NCBI RefSeq assembly: GCF_947179515.1
Contig: NC_067480.1
Span: forward strand, 13,528,201 to 13,592,200
Length of the DNA stretch: 64,000 nucleotides
Origin: Apodemus sylvaticus
Taxonomy: Eukaryota; Chordata; Mammalia; Rodentia; Muridae
Reading direction: 5' to 3'
Of the stretch, positions 34,552 to 45,826 are shown piece after piece. Both the position numbers and the translations under genes were made by a program. A model generated the notes under the pieces. It was not told the origin of the DNA and made no database searches. It saw nothing but the letters and a program-made list of their open reading frames with translations. The stretch's first letter is position 1, and every line of letters starts with the position of its first letter.

Positions 34552-35851
34552 GAATTTGGTACCAGGTTGTAAGGTACTCCTGTGACAGACCTTATCAGGT
34601 GTTGGAGAGGGCAGTGGCAGCATTTAAACTTTGGGCTGGAAAAGCCATTGAATTTCTCAAGTTTGATGGGATGTTCTTGTGGGATCTGGGAAGATAAGAG
34701 TACTGAGAGAAATGCAAACAATGGGCTTCTGACTTGTGAAATTAGAGAGAGAGGTTTGAGAGTCCATTCCTTATTCTGCAGGGACTGTTCAATATTTTGA
34801 GTTAAGAACCTATGGTCAGCCAGGGCTGAAGAATTGGCTTTGATTAAGAAGAAGTCAGAACCAGTCAAGTAAAACCTCTGTTTTGTTTGGGCAATTGATG
34901 CTGATTAGATGCAGAAGAGAAAGTACTGACCAGCATCATTAAGGTGAAATCTTTTGGGAAGTGTTTCACAGTGTCAGGAAACAGATGCTATTGTGAAGTC
35001 ATGGCCAAAGCTATATCCAATGCCTGTATCTGAACTGATTAATGTGTAAGCCTTTCCCACTTGATATTGGTTTTGAGGCTTGGCATTTTGAGAAACCAGT
35101 GAGAAAATTGGTTAAAGAAAAGTATTATAATCATCATTTGTAGTAGAAGACTTGAGACTGAAGTGATCTTTGATAGAAGTAGAGGCTGGGAACCAGGTGG
35201 CAGGATCAGAGCCCATGACTAGAGGCCAGCAGAGGTTAATGATGAAGATGCAGCTCAGTTGCATGAGAGATACCATCATTTATGAAATTCCAGTATTTAT
35301 CACTGGAAGACCACCAAGTACAGCAGTCGCTATGGAATAGAGGCAACATGAGCTTAAGAGATATATTACATGTCTTTTGTATGGTAAAGCCTGGTAGATA
35401 GAGTTGGTCATACTCTTTCCAGTTCAGCAGACTGTGAGTTCTAGCATTGGACATAGTGTTATTTATACTGTCAAAGTTTGCTTTACAGGTTTTTGGACTG
35501 TGAATACACTCTAATTATTCTCTTTAAATAAGAATGTAACTTATTGACAATTTAGGCAGAATTTGTGTATTTTAGAGATTTTGTTACTTTAGAGAGGTTT
35601 GTACTTTGCAAGAGATTGGGGGTGTTTTAGAAGGACCAACCTTTTAAAATGTTTGAATATTTAAAAACTTTTACATGTCTTTTACTTAAATAATATTTAA
35701 AGACTTTTAGACTTCTAAAGTCAGACTTTTAGAAGTGGCCAGCATTTTATATTGTATTATTGATAATATTATATCTTGTACATACAAAAGAAAATAAAAT
35801 GTATGCCTTAATAACGGGTGTATTTAAGTGTAGGTTTGATATGTAGAAAAT
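34552..35851 (+). mobile_element. MaLR internal region (non-coding)
   Basis: Between the two LTRs, a primer-binding-like TTTGGTACCAG follows the 5' LTR. The rest shows the usual non-coding MaLR internal blocks: GGGCTGGAAAAGCCATTGAA, GTCAAGTAAAACCTCTG, AATTGATGCTGATTAGATGC, GTTTCACAGTGTCAGGAAAC and AATAATATTATATCTTGTAC-like phrases. No gag, pol or env reading frame is present, as expected: MaLR elements are non-autonomous and were moved by ERVL proteins. Confidence 0.75.
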
Positions 35852-36234
35852 TGTGCTGGTTACTTTCTGGCAACCCGACAAAAACGTAGGCATATCTGAG
35901 AAGATGGAACCTTGATTTTGAAAATACCCCTATCAGATTTTTCTGTAGCATGTCCTGTGAGTTTTGTCTTACTTAGGGATTGGTATGTGGCCCTCCCTGA
36001 GCATGAGATCCCAAATAGGATAAAAAAAAGAGATAAAGCAAGCCATGATTAACAAGCCAGTAAACAGTATTCTGCTATACACTAAGTTTTATTTCCTGAT
36101 TAAGTGTTCCAGTCATGTCTTCCTGCTCTAACTTCTCTATTAGAACAAGCTATTGCATGGAAGTCAACCTTTCCTCCCAAAGTTGCTCATGGCCAAGGTG
36201 TTGCATTAGACCTTTAGCAAGCCAGAGTGAGACA
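35852..36234 (+). mobile_element. 3' LTR of the MaLR element
   Basis: It begins TGTGCTGGTTACTTTCTGG, parallel to the 5' LTR start TGTGCTGC. It carries CCTATCAGATTTTTCTGTAG, CTTACTTAGGGATTGGTATG, AACCTTTCCTCCCAAAGTTG and ends at GTGAGACA. Divergence from the 5' LTR is high, indicating an old insertion. I see no certain 5-bp target duplication. Confidence 0.7.
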
Positions 36235-36239
36235 AGAAC

Positions 36240-36623
36240 TAACCATCTAGTGAAATGCTGTGACCAAAAAGCCAGTTGGGGAGACAAGTGCTTATGCCTC
36301 CATACTAAAGTTTGTCATTAAAGTAAATGAGGACAGTCACAAAGGGAAGGCTCCTGGACACATGAGCTAATGAAGGTCATGAAGGGATGTTGTTACAGTG
36401 GATTTGCTTCCACTGGTTTGTTCAGCCTGCTTTCTTATAGAAGTCAGGATTACCAGGTCATCGATGGTACAACCTGCAGTGAACTGGGTCCTCTGCCAAT
36501 GATTATCAACTAAGAAAATGCCTAACAGTTGCATCTGATGGAGACATTTTTCTCAAAGAAGGTTTCTCCCTCTCTAATGATTCAGGCCTGTATCAAGTTG
36601 ACAAAAAGCAGCCAACCAACACA
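36240..36623 (-). mobile_element. MaLR (MT-type) LTR, antisense
   Basis: Read on the minus strand, it starts TGTGTTGGTTGGCTGC (from 36623) with TGTCAACTTGATACAGGCC, ATGATAATCATTGGCAG and TTCTATAAGAAAGCAGGC, the MT-type LTR order. It abuts the 3' LTR of the preceding element head to tail in inverted orientation. Confidence 0.7.
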
Positions 36624-36733
36624 TGCCCCATTAATGAAGGTTTTTACAAGTGTTTAGAAACTACACTCAGCCATACGTGGCTTACTGTCCAAATAAAAGA
36701 TTGTGACAGCAAATTTAATATTTTATCAGCACC

Positions 36734-37132
36734 TGTACTGGCTAGTTTTGTGTGTCAACTTGACACAGGCTGGAATTATCACAGAGAAAGGACGTTCAGT
36801 TGGGGAAGTGCCTCCATGAGATCCAGCTGTGGGGCATTTTCTCAATTAGTGATCAAGTGGGGAGGGCCCATTGTGGGTGGTACTACCTCTGGGCTGGTGC
36901 TCTTGGGTTCTATAAGAGAGCAGGCTGAGCAAGCCAGGGGAAGCAAGCCAGTAAGAAACATCCCTCCATGGCCTCTGCATCAACTCCTGCTTCCTGACCT
37001 GCTTGAGTTCCAGTCCTGGCTTCCTTTAGTGATGAACTGCAACGTGGAAGTGTAAGCTCAATAAACCCTTTCCTCCCCAACTTGCTTCTTGGTCATGACG
37101 TTTGTGCAGGAATAGAAACCCTGACTAAGACA
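36734..37132 (+). mobile_element. Solo LTR, ERVL-MaLR (MT-type), intact ends
   Basis: A 399-bp LTR from TGTACTGG to AAGACA with a perfect 5-bp target duplication GCACC (36729-36733 and 37133-37137). It is nearly the same sequence as the LTR at 20422-20816 and keeps TTCTATAAGAGAGC and AATAAACCCTTTCCTCC. It is the best-preserved MaLR LTR in the window. Confidence 0.9.
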
Positions 37133-37184
37133 GCACCATATAAAGGAAAATATCTAATCACAATGAAAGGCATATGTGAAGGAG

Positions 37185-37402
37185 AAGGATAGGAGGGGAT
37201 AAGGAGGGATTAAGAGAAGAAGGAAGGAAAGAAGGAAGGAAGGAAGGGAAGGAGGGAGGGAGAGAAAGATTAGGGAGGAACAGAGAGAGGAAAGGAGGTA
37301 GGGAGGACTGAAGGAAGGAAGGAAGGAAGGAAGGAAGGAAGGAAGGAAGGAAGGAAGGAAGGAAGGAAGGAAAGAAGGAAGAAAGGAAGGAAGGAAGGAA
37401 AA
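37185..37402. repeat. Purine-rich tract with (GGAA)n core
   Basis: Irregular GGAGG/GAAGG units pass into an almost perfect GGAA array (37312-37400). Long homopurine runs could form intramolecular triplex (H-DNA), and GGAA is also the ETS core motif. No functional claim is made. Confidence 0.92.
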
Positions 37403-39057
37403 TATAACATGCTTTGAACTTTGGTACCAGGACTCCAACTACAAATCGGTTATAATAAGAGAAAAAAATAAAAGCTCAGAAAGAAAACATGCAAATTAAG
37501 ATGAGTTGACTACAGCAGCTGTTGCCCTCTCACCCAGCAATGTTTCTGTGATACATTTAAACTGAATGATCTTGTATAATATAGAATGTTTCCCATCAGG
37601 GCAAAAGCCATTGCCAATTATGGAATGTCCTTTCCAGTTATGCTAGCCATTTCAAGGACAGGCATCAATCAAGGCCCATCCAAACTGTCCTTGTGATATG
37701 AATTGGAAAAAATATGACAAATACTTGTCAGTTTTGCTGAGTCATGAGTGAACCCTCTTCATCTTTGTCCACAAAGTTCATGCTTACTACTGTAGCAGGC
37801 TAATTATTGCTTTACAAATACCACCTCAAAAACATGATGGTAAGCCCTCTGTGTTTTATTTCCTTATATATAGCCAAGATGGCATTCTGCATCTGCTTCT
37901 ATTGGTAGGCAAAAGAAAAAATATTTGTGAAACACAAAAATAAACTATTCAAATATCCTCTTCAGCCACAGACCACAAAAAATATAAATAAAGAAAATGT
38001 CACTGTGTGGTAACCCAACAAAACAATGTATTTGAATCCTACCCCCAAGTCACGATAATGAGAGTTGAGACAGTGGTACATAGACTTTTATGCAAGTATA
38101 GAATATATGAAAATACCAAGGTTCTTGCCAGGCCAATGGAAGAAGAGGCCATATAGAAACCCAAGACTTCCACTGGCACCCACACTGTTTAAGAAATAGC
38201 AAGTCCTTCCTGTGCTGAACTGGAAAGTGATCTCATAAACATCCAGGAGTTGCATGCCAAAGAAGTAATAAAGTATCTGTTTCCCTTTCCAGGCAGGATG
38301 TTGTCAGGTGAAGCCTAGTAGAGTCAGGATTTTGACCACTATCACACAGTGGTAAATACTCCTTCCAAGACCTCCAGCAGAGCCTGTAAATACCATGTAC
38401 TGAACTGGAAATTCCATCCTGTTGCAACAACGTTAAGGTTTCAGTACATATTGTCTGTCTAGCCAACCATTTTATGCTATTAATAATGTTACAAAGAAAT
38501 TTTCTCATATGCTGTTACTACTGTTATAAGGAAACTTACTCATATAGTGTTACTAAGAACTTCTTCATGCCTGAGTTAACTGTGACAGCAGATTCTGTTA
38601 TGTTCTATGCTCTGGTGTTTTTGGAAACCAATCCCATTAGAGGTGAGTTATAATTGCTTTGTATAGTTAACTACAATTATCTTGTTAATGCACAGAGACC
38701 TCCCTGGGCTTTAACATCCTACTTGACAGAAAGAGACCTGAAGGTGGGTAACTAACATATTGCTTGGCAAGTTGGGATGTGAATGCTATGCAAGGCAAGT
38801 TGTCCCACCATGGATGAATAACCTAACCCATGAGAAGAGGCTAAGTTTACCACATAGATATTCTCCTAGAGAAGTCCTCCATCCTTAAATCCTGATTGGT
38901 GGAATAACTTGGCACAGTTGTTTGTGAATTACTGGCTTAAAACATCTGTAGGAATCTGGCTCAGGGGTAACAGTCATCATCTGAGTTTGGTATACAGCTC
39001 ATATCAATCAGCAATGGGGAAGAAACTCAATATGCTATTCCTCTTTGACTATGATCA
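37403..39057. other. Long non-coding stretch, nothing recognised
   Basis: Anonymous sequence of about 1.65 kb. No repeat family that I can name and no supported exon. Confidence 0.5.
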
Positions 39058-39088
<31 letters not shown>

Positions 39089-39090
39089 TG
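39058..39090. repeat. (TG)n microsatellite
   Basis: About 33 bp of TG with one TA interruption. Confidence 0.92.
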
Positions 39091-39320
39091 GTTTGTGGGG
39101 TAACTCAAGGACCTGAACAGCAATACCATGCATGAACTTGTATAGATTTGAATGGATACATATAGGGACCTTTACTCCTTTCTATCAGTGAAATCATAGA
39201 GCAAGCCCTTAGGAGTAGAAGAGTGTCATAAAATGCCATTTGAGTCATAAAACTTCAGTAATTAAATAATCTTATAATATAATGCCATTTTCATACAAAT
39301 CTCATTTATCAGATTGCTTA

Positions 39321-39388
39321 TTCAGCTCTGAACATTTGCTTAGAACATATGAGACCCAAGGTTCAATTCCCCCCATTAAAAACAAAAC
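39321..39388 (+). mobile_element. ID-like SINE, degraded
   Basis: TTCAGCTCTGAACATTTGCT followed by GAGACCCAAGGTTCAATTCC and an A-rich tail resembles the BC1/tRNA-Ala-derived ID SINE: its A-box region, the GGTTCAATTCC B box and a tail. Young ID copies, very common in rat, are absent from this window. Confidence 0.55.
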
Positions 39389-39419
39389 ACTTTATGTAAC
39401 CAAAGACCAGTTAACTATT

Positions 39420-39450
39420 GAGTGTGTGTGTGTGTGAGTGTGTGTGTGTG
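39420..39450. repeat. (TG)n microsatellite
   Basis: About 31 bp of TG with one AG interruption. Confidence 0.92.
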
Positions 39451-39451
39451 A

Positions 39452-40026
39452 AAATGTTAATATGGCATACAGTAGAATGATAATCTTTATTTGCACAAAA
39501 AAATTCAAGGAAAACAGAAACAAAGGAAACAAAGGAAAACCCTGAAGCAGTAATATGGCAAAAATAATAAACACACCAACAACACAACATATATTTTATT
39601 AATCAAAATTTATTTTCTTATAGAATTGATATATAGATTGAATAGACTTATATACAAGGCACACTTATTCATTTGCTTATTTAAAAGAAAATTATTTCCA
39701 GTCAAATGATGTAAAGAGGATGAAAAATGAATCATAAAATATGGAATCAGAAATGATAATATTCATACCACAGCGATTAAACTTCAGTGTAAAAACACAT
39801 AATATGTGAAATATAGTGCATATTAATAGAAAATGTTTGCATTGAGTTGATGCTAATTATTTTTATAAAAGCTATTTAAAGTTTCAAGAGAAAAGATTAT
39901 CAACTCTACTGAAGACAAGAAAGGTGTCAGCTTTGTGAATATACTCATTGTTATCTGGACTTTTACAGTTTCACTCTCGAAAAATGTCTTAAATACCTGT
40001 GTGTATACAGGCACATATGTGCTCAA
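39452..40026. other. Non-coding stretch, nothing recognised
   Basis: AT-rich anonymous sequence between two dinucleotide repeats. Confidence 0.5.
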
Positions 40027-40043
40027 ACACACGCGCGCGCGCG

Positions 40044-40075
<32 letters not shown>

Positions 40076-40076
40076 T
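40027..40076. repeat. (CA)n-(CG)n alternating purine-pyrimidine tract
   Basis: Fifty consecutive bases alternate purine and pyrimidine, including a 13-bp CG block (40032-40044) within CA repeats. Such a tract is a strong Z-DNA-forming candidate. Confidence 0.92.
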
Positions 40077-40189
40077 CTATAAACAATTCTACATTGATCA
40101 AACAGGAGCACTCCATCACAGAGGGAAATTCGGTGTCATCTAATCTTGACTCTGCACTCTTTACCCAAACTTCTCATGTCATTAACTCA

Positions 40190-40826
40190 AATTCCTCCTC
40201 CCTCTCCTCCTCCTGCCTCTTTTTCTCCTCTCTTTTGCTCAATCTCTTTTTCAACCCTTCTTCCTTCCCTCTTTTTTATCTTTCTCCTTATTCTTATTTT
40301 GAGGCACGGTTGCTACAACCCAGCTGGGTGCAGACTTATTAGGTAGAAGACAATGACTTTGAACTGCCATTCCTATAATCACTGTTACTTTTCCCAAATG
40401 CTTGGATCACCTACATGCCTCATCACTCCCCGCTTACTTCTGTAGGTCATAAGTGCCTTGCAGACTGTCGTCGTCTCTCACAGCAGTGCTACCACATACA
40501 TGCTTGTGCAGTTTGCTTAACTAATTCCATTCTCTTATTATGAATATCTTTTACAGAGTATAGTTTTAATGGCTTCTTCACAATAGCAGTGCTTCATTGT
40601 TCCTAAATTTTTATTCTCACTTGTTTAGCACAAATACTCACCTTTAAAAATGTTAACTTCATTGTTTTACATTATCTTAAATAAATATAATTCCAATGCC
40701 TAAAATTGTGGTTTTATTTATTGTATTTTTCCTTTTAATATCTATAACATCCATGACACAGCTAGATATTCAATAGCTAGAATGAACAAGGTTAAGCGTG
40801 AAAGAAAAGTTTTTCTGCAATCTCTC
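40190..40826. other. Non-coding stretch beginning with a pyrimidine-rich tract
   Basis: CTCCTCC-rich pyrimidine sequence (about 40196-40290) is followed by anonymous sequence. No feature otherwise supported. Confidence 0.5.
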
Positions 40827-41135
40827 TGTCTTAGTTGGAGTTTGTATTGCTGTGACAGAACAAGAGGCAAGCAGAGAGTTTATTTTGCTATTACTTCTAC
40901 ATTATACTACATCACTGAAGGAGGTCAGAACAGGAACTCAGACAGGGCAGTAACCAAGAAGCAGGAAGTGACATAGTGGTCATGGGGGAGTGCTGATTAC
41001 TGACTTGCTCTTCATGGTTTGCACAAACCGCTTTCTAATAGACCCCAGCATTATCAGCCCAGAGGTGAAACCACCCACAATGGTCTCTGTCATCAGAATT
41101 GATCACTAATTAAGGAAATACCTTATAATTGAATC
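40827..41135 (-). mobile_element. MaLR (MT-type) LTR fragment, antisense
   Basis: The plus strand starts TGTCTTAGTTGGAGTTTGTA (complement of an AAGACA LTR end), then GGAGGTCAGAACAGGAACTC, GCAGGAAGTGACA, CCACCCACAATGG and GAATTGATCACTAATTAAGG. These are the complement of blocks seen in the LTR at 36734-37132. It is truncated at its U3 end and diverged. Confidence 0.7.
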
Positions 41136-41156
41136 CTTTATAATAACAAGTATTAT

Positions 41157-41290
41157 TGTGATGGTTTATATATGCTTGGTCCAAGGAGCGGCACTATTAG
41201 AAGGTGTAGTCCTGTTGGAATAGGTGTGTCACTGTGGGTGTGGAATGCACAATCATCTCTCTCTTCTTTGCTTCATTTCACCTGTAATCT
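41157..41290 (+). mobile_element. MaLR-like LTR fragment
   Basis: TGTGATGGTTTATATATGCT, then GGCACTATTAGAAGGTGTAG and GGTGTGTCACTGTGGGTGTG. The same family as the LTR interrupted at 59853-60724. Homology fades after about 41290. Confidence 0.6.
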
Positions 41291-42302
41291 GAGATGGAGA
41301 TTTTCAGGTGTTTCTCCATAAAGTTGATTGAGCTATAAGAATCACATGCTTTTCACAACTTGGAAGTGAAAACCTCATTCATTTGATAGTCGAACAGATT
41401 TGCTCTTCAAATTTTTGTCATGTAGTTCCAAACAATGGCCCTAAAAATAGTGTCCACTTTTAAATCATTCCTAGCCATGCTCCAAGCATAATTTTGTTGG
41501 TTGGTGCATTCGTTTTGCAAAATACTATGTCCAATAAAGCATTAATAATGATAAGAAGAATAGTATGGGGGCACATAAGCAAGTTCTGGTAAGGAGGCAC
41601 ACACATATCAATGTAGGTCCCTCCCTTGTGAGAGAAAGGCCATTCCTACAAAATTCTGTGAGGTTATAGGCAAGTTTCTGCCAACATGTCAGGGACAGTC
41701 AAATGCCTACCACATGCACACTTTCACCTTAACCTTGTGTGAATGGCAGGGGTAATTTGACCTTAGACCAACACAGTGAGGGAGTCTTACGCAAGCTAAC
41801 TAGAGATGTCACTCACATTTCATAGCATGTACCTTTAAGTATAGATAAAATGCAGAAAATTGTACCTTACAGGATAATTAGCCTTGACAATTCTTACATT
41901 TTACCCTCCAGGAAAACAAAAAGCCCCATAATCACTTCCAGATTTAAATCATCTCAGATCATCAAAATCAAGCTAAGAAGGCATGATCTTTAAATAATGA
42001 AAAAAAAATCATTTTCCTGAAATATGCGGCAACACCTTTAGCAAGACTTCTTTTCTATGACTATTTCAGTAAGATGATTTTCTATTGGTTAGCTTTAATT
42101 TGGAGCACTCCTTCCTTGAAGGAACAGGTAAGCTCATAAGGGTCACAGAACTCACAAGAAGTAAACAAAACTCAGGACGTTCTGTCCTGAGATATAGAAG
42201 CACAAACATTGCTCGGGGAGGAAGACTGTTCATCAAAGTAGCTCTCTAAACTTTGCCCATGAGATTCCAGTAGTTACAGATTTTATGATTTTTCTGGGAG
42301 AA
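41291..42302. other. Non-coding stretch, nothing recognised
   Basis: Anonymous sequence. No coding or repeat signal that I can support. Confidence 0.5.
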
Positions 42303-42870
42303 TGTAGAGAAATTTTAATCCAGCAACATGCCCACTCTGTCAAGAGATCACATTCAAAGACCTTCTAGATCTAAGTGATCTAGCTCTAATGCTGACATGC
42401 CCTGGACTGCAGTATGATATGTCGGGAATACAGACACAACTTAAGGATACACCTTTAAATCAAATCAGTGTCAGTAAGATTAATTTGTAGAAGGAAGTAG
42501 ACATGTTTTTGAGTGGCATATAGTTGAGGGAGGGTGGTTCAGTCGAGTTAAGGAAAGTCAGCTCTGTTCAGTCAGTGCAGGAGACAGTACAGTGAACTGA
42601 GTTCATTTCAGCTGAGTTCATGATGCAGAGTCAGTTGAAGCCAGAGGATAAGAAGGAACCAGAAAATTAGAAGAAATTTCCAGAGTTAATTTAATCTTAA
42701 GCAGAGCAATTCATTGAGAAGCTGAGAGAAGCCAGATTGAATCACTCAGTTTGGAGAGGAGTTTGAGCCAGAACAACTGAGTTGAACTTGCCAGCTAGAG
42801 ACAGAAAGAGCTAGAAAGGGTAAACTTAATAAGCAGTAAGCCTCTGAGATAACAATTGTATCTGGAGAAA
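42303..42870 (+). mobile_element. LTR-like interspersed repeat, copy 2
   Basis: It shares its block order with 26755-27265: TTTTAATCCAGCAACATGCC, CAAGAGATCACATTCAAAGA, GTGATCTAGCTCTAATGC, a GAAGGAAGTAGACATGTTTT block, TTGAGAAGCTGAGAGAAGCC and AGCAGTAAGCCTCTGAGA. This copy is longer in the CAGTT-rich middle (about 42580-42700). LTR-like but unnamed. Confidence 0.6.
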
Positions 42871-44573
42871 GTTTCTTTTACGAGAGAACTTATGGTGACT
42901 GCAGTAACTTCAATGACTAATGTTATTATAAAGAGCTCAAATAAATTAAGTGACTCACCAAGGTGTATGTGATGGAATGCCTTATTAGTCTATTTCCTGT
43001 TTTGTCTGAGGCAAGTAGAAACTGACTTAGTGAAAATACAGTATGATACCTTTTAAACAAATTTAAGTAGTATGTTAATTTTACTTGATCTTACATTTCT
43101 ATATAAATCATTCATTTTTTTAAAAAAATTTCACTAGCTCATTTAAAGTATTCCTACTTTTTATGTATCTTATGTCTAAGAAGCTTTAACATATTACAAA
43201 TTCCTTTAAATAGTCCTATAACTAAGACCTTGTTCACTGCTGAAGTACTACAATAATAAAAGAAACTTAAGCTTGTATATCAGACAGAATGACAGATCAT
43301 CATCATAAGTAATTACCTCTGAGTGTATGCTATCTATAAAATTAGTAATGTCATACCCTTCTTGGCTATTTTAAGACTCTTTGATATAAATTTTAAAGTT
43401 CAGTACGATGATGCCCCAAAGAAGCATTTACTTTAGCATCCGGGTACTATAATACTTGTATACATTAATAAATATATCTCAAAATTAACATAATTATAAA
43501 ATATGTAAATTTAATCATAATACCAAATCCATTGTCTGTCAAGTAGGGACAATACTAAAGAAAATCTTATAGATAACAAGTAATGTATATGGAAGTAAAT
43601 ATACTTTGACTAGGTAAATTTAGTGTATTTAATAACCACCAAACAGATATTAGCTATTATGATTCTGATTTTCATCATATTCCCATCTTTTCCTGCTTCC
43701 ATCTTTAGAATTATCAAGGCCCATGATGCACTACAAATCATATAGAAAAATCTTTCCTAGAGGAAAAGTTACTATATGTACCATGGAGGGCAAAGGAGCT
43801 GAGAGACAAAGCTATCAGAGCATATTACAGAAGGATCAGTTCGTTGAACTGACAGCCTAGCAGAGCCCAAGGCCTTTGAAGATCTTCTTGATACTATTAA
43901 AGCTTGATTATACTAAATGAAGCATATGAACCAATTTATATGACAAGTTTAAAACCAACAAAAAAAGGTAAAAATGGGAATTTGAGAATTGATGTGAGTG
44001 GTGAAGTCTTAGCATATTCCTGATGGTGAACATATTTCCTTTATTTCAAGGTAATTACCTTATATCAAAAAACCTAAAACTGGCAAGTGCCAGGGTTATT
44101 CATTGTAATAGTAAAAAGAAAATCTAGATCCAAACCCATCCAGAATGCAAGAACTTATGTTCTTTGATTGTGTGACTGGTATCCCTGTGTCCTGGCTGTT
44201 CAGAAGCCAGATGCCCCAATGCGTTTATGAGCTATTCTCCATTTTTCTAGGTGGCTCACTGCTTCTGAAATCTAGGATATACTCTACATTTTGAGAATTA
44301 ATACTGGAACTATATCAGAGAAGGCCTTTTTGTTAAATAAAATTCATTGGCTAGAGGGACTTGTGAGTAGACATCATTGGGTAGATTCTACTCTCTTTAT
44401 TACACAATACAATAAAAAATCATTTAAATTCGTTCTTTTATAGCATGTTGATAGATTTTCATTGATTGGCATGACTATAAAATAGAATCCAATATTTATA
44501 TGTTTATTTTATCTTATCTGCTCCTCATTTCTTGTTTCTGGCATTGTGATTAGTAACAAGATCTAAGCGGTAT
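42871..44573. other. Long non-coding stretch, nothing recognised
   Basis: AT-rich anonymous sequence, about 1.7 kb, with no supported feature. Confidence 0.5.
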
Positions 44574-45826
44574 TTGATGTTTTTTTTTCCTTTTTTTAAA
44601 AATGATTTTGTTTTTTATTTTTCATTTCTCAGTTGTTTTCACCAATTTCATACATTTATGGAATATACTGTGATCATATTATTCATATTAGCCACCCTTA
44701 CTCCTTTCACACCTGCTAGCAGTTTTCTTCCTCCAAATTATTTTACTTTATTTTTATTAGATATATTCTTTATTTACATTTCAAATGTTGTCACCTTTTC
44801 TAGTCCCCCCCCCAAAAATTCCCATAACCCATCTCCCCCCCACACTCCCCAATCAACCCTCTCCCACTTCCCTGTCCTGGTTTTCTCCTTCACTGTAGCA
44901 TCTACCCTTCTTAGGACCAAGGCCTCTCCTCATTTTGATGTCCAACAAGGCCATCCTCTGCTGTCTATGCATCTTGAGCCATGGGCAACTCCATAGTTGA
45001 TGGATTTGACCCTGGGAGCTATGGGAGTTTTGGGTGGCTCATATTGTTGTTCCTTCTATGGTGCTGCAAACCCCTTCAGCTCCTTGGGTCCTTTCTCTAG
45101 ATCCTCCTTTGGGGACCCTGTGCTCAGTACAATGGATGGCTGAGAGTGTCCCCCACTGTATTTGTCACGCACTAGCAGAGCCTCCCACGTGACAGCTGTA
45201 TTAAGCTCTGGTCAGCAAGCACTTGTGGACATCCACAATAGTGTCTGGGTTTTGTAACTGTGTATGGGATGAAGTCCTAGGTGAGGCAGTTTATGGATGG
45301 TCTTTTCCTTAGACTCTGCTCCACACTTTGTGTCTGTATCTCCTTTTGTGGGTATCTTGTTCTTCCCTTCTAAGAGCAAGAATATCCATACTTTGTTCTT
45401 CCTTCTTCTTGAGCTTCATTTGATCTGTGAATTGTTTTTAGATTTTTCCAAGCTTCTGAGCTAATATCCACTTATCAGTGAGTGCATACCATATATGTTC
45501 TTTTATGATTGGGTGACCTCACTCAGGATGAGTTTGGCAGTTCCTGAGAAAATTGAGCATAATACTACCAGAGGACGCTGCTAAACCACTCCTGGACATA
45601 TTTCCAGAGGATTCTCCAGCATGTAATACGGACACATGTTCCACTATGTTCATAGCAGCCCTATTTATAATAGCTAGAAGCTACAAGAATCTCAGATGCC
45701 CCTCAATGGAGTAATGGATACAGAAAATATTGTAATTTACGCAATGGAATACTATTCATTTATTAAAAACAATGAATTCATGAAATTCTTAGGCAAATGG
45801 GTGGAACTGGAAAATTGATGGTTTTT
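44574..45826 (-). mobile_element. Old L1, 5'-inverted, with candidate 3' transduction
   Basis: Minus-strand L1 3' part (45533 down to about 44756; ORF2 end and 3' UTR) joins an inverted 5' part on the plus strand (45534-45814, ORF2 C-terminal blocks ending GGAACTGGAAAA). The two parts adjoin in L1 coordinates. Beyond the L1 3' end about 170 bp of non-L1 sequence (44755 to 44586) ends in an A-rich tail 17 nt after AATAAA (44619-44614, minus strand). Flanks TTGATGTTTTTT (44574-44585) and TTGATGGTTTTT (45815-45826) match at 11 of 12 positions. Confidence 0.75.

Noticed and set aside
34437..34868. 143-codon minus-strand frame near 34.4-34.9 kb
   Set aside because: It lies across a MaLR LTR and its non-coding internal region, with no domain.
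34149..36236. ACAAG as the MaLR provirus target duplication
   Set aside because: It would place the LTR ends at TTGTG and GTGAG, breaking the TG..CA rule, so I do not claim it.
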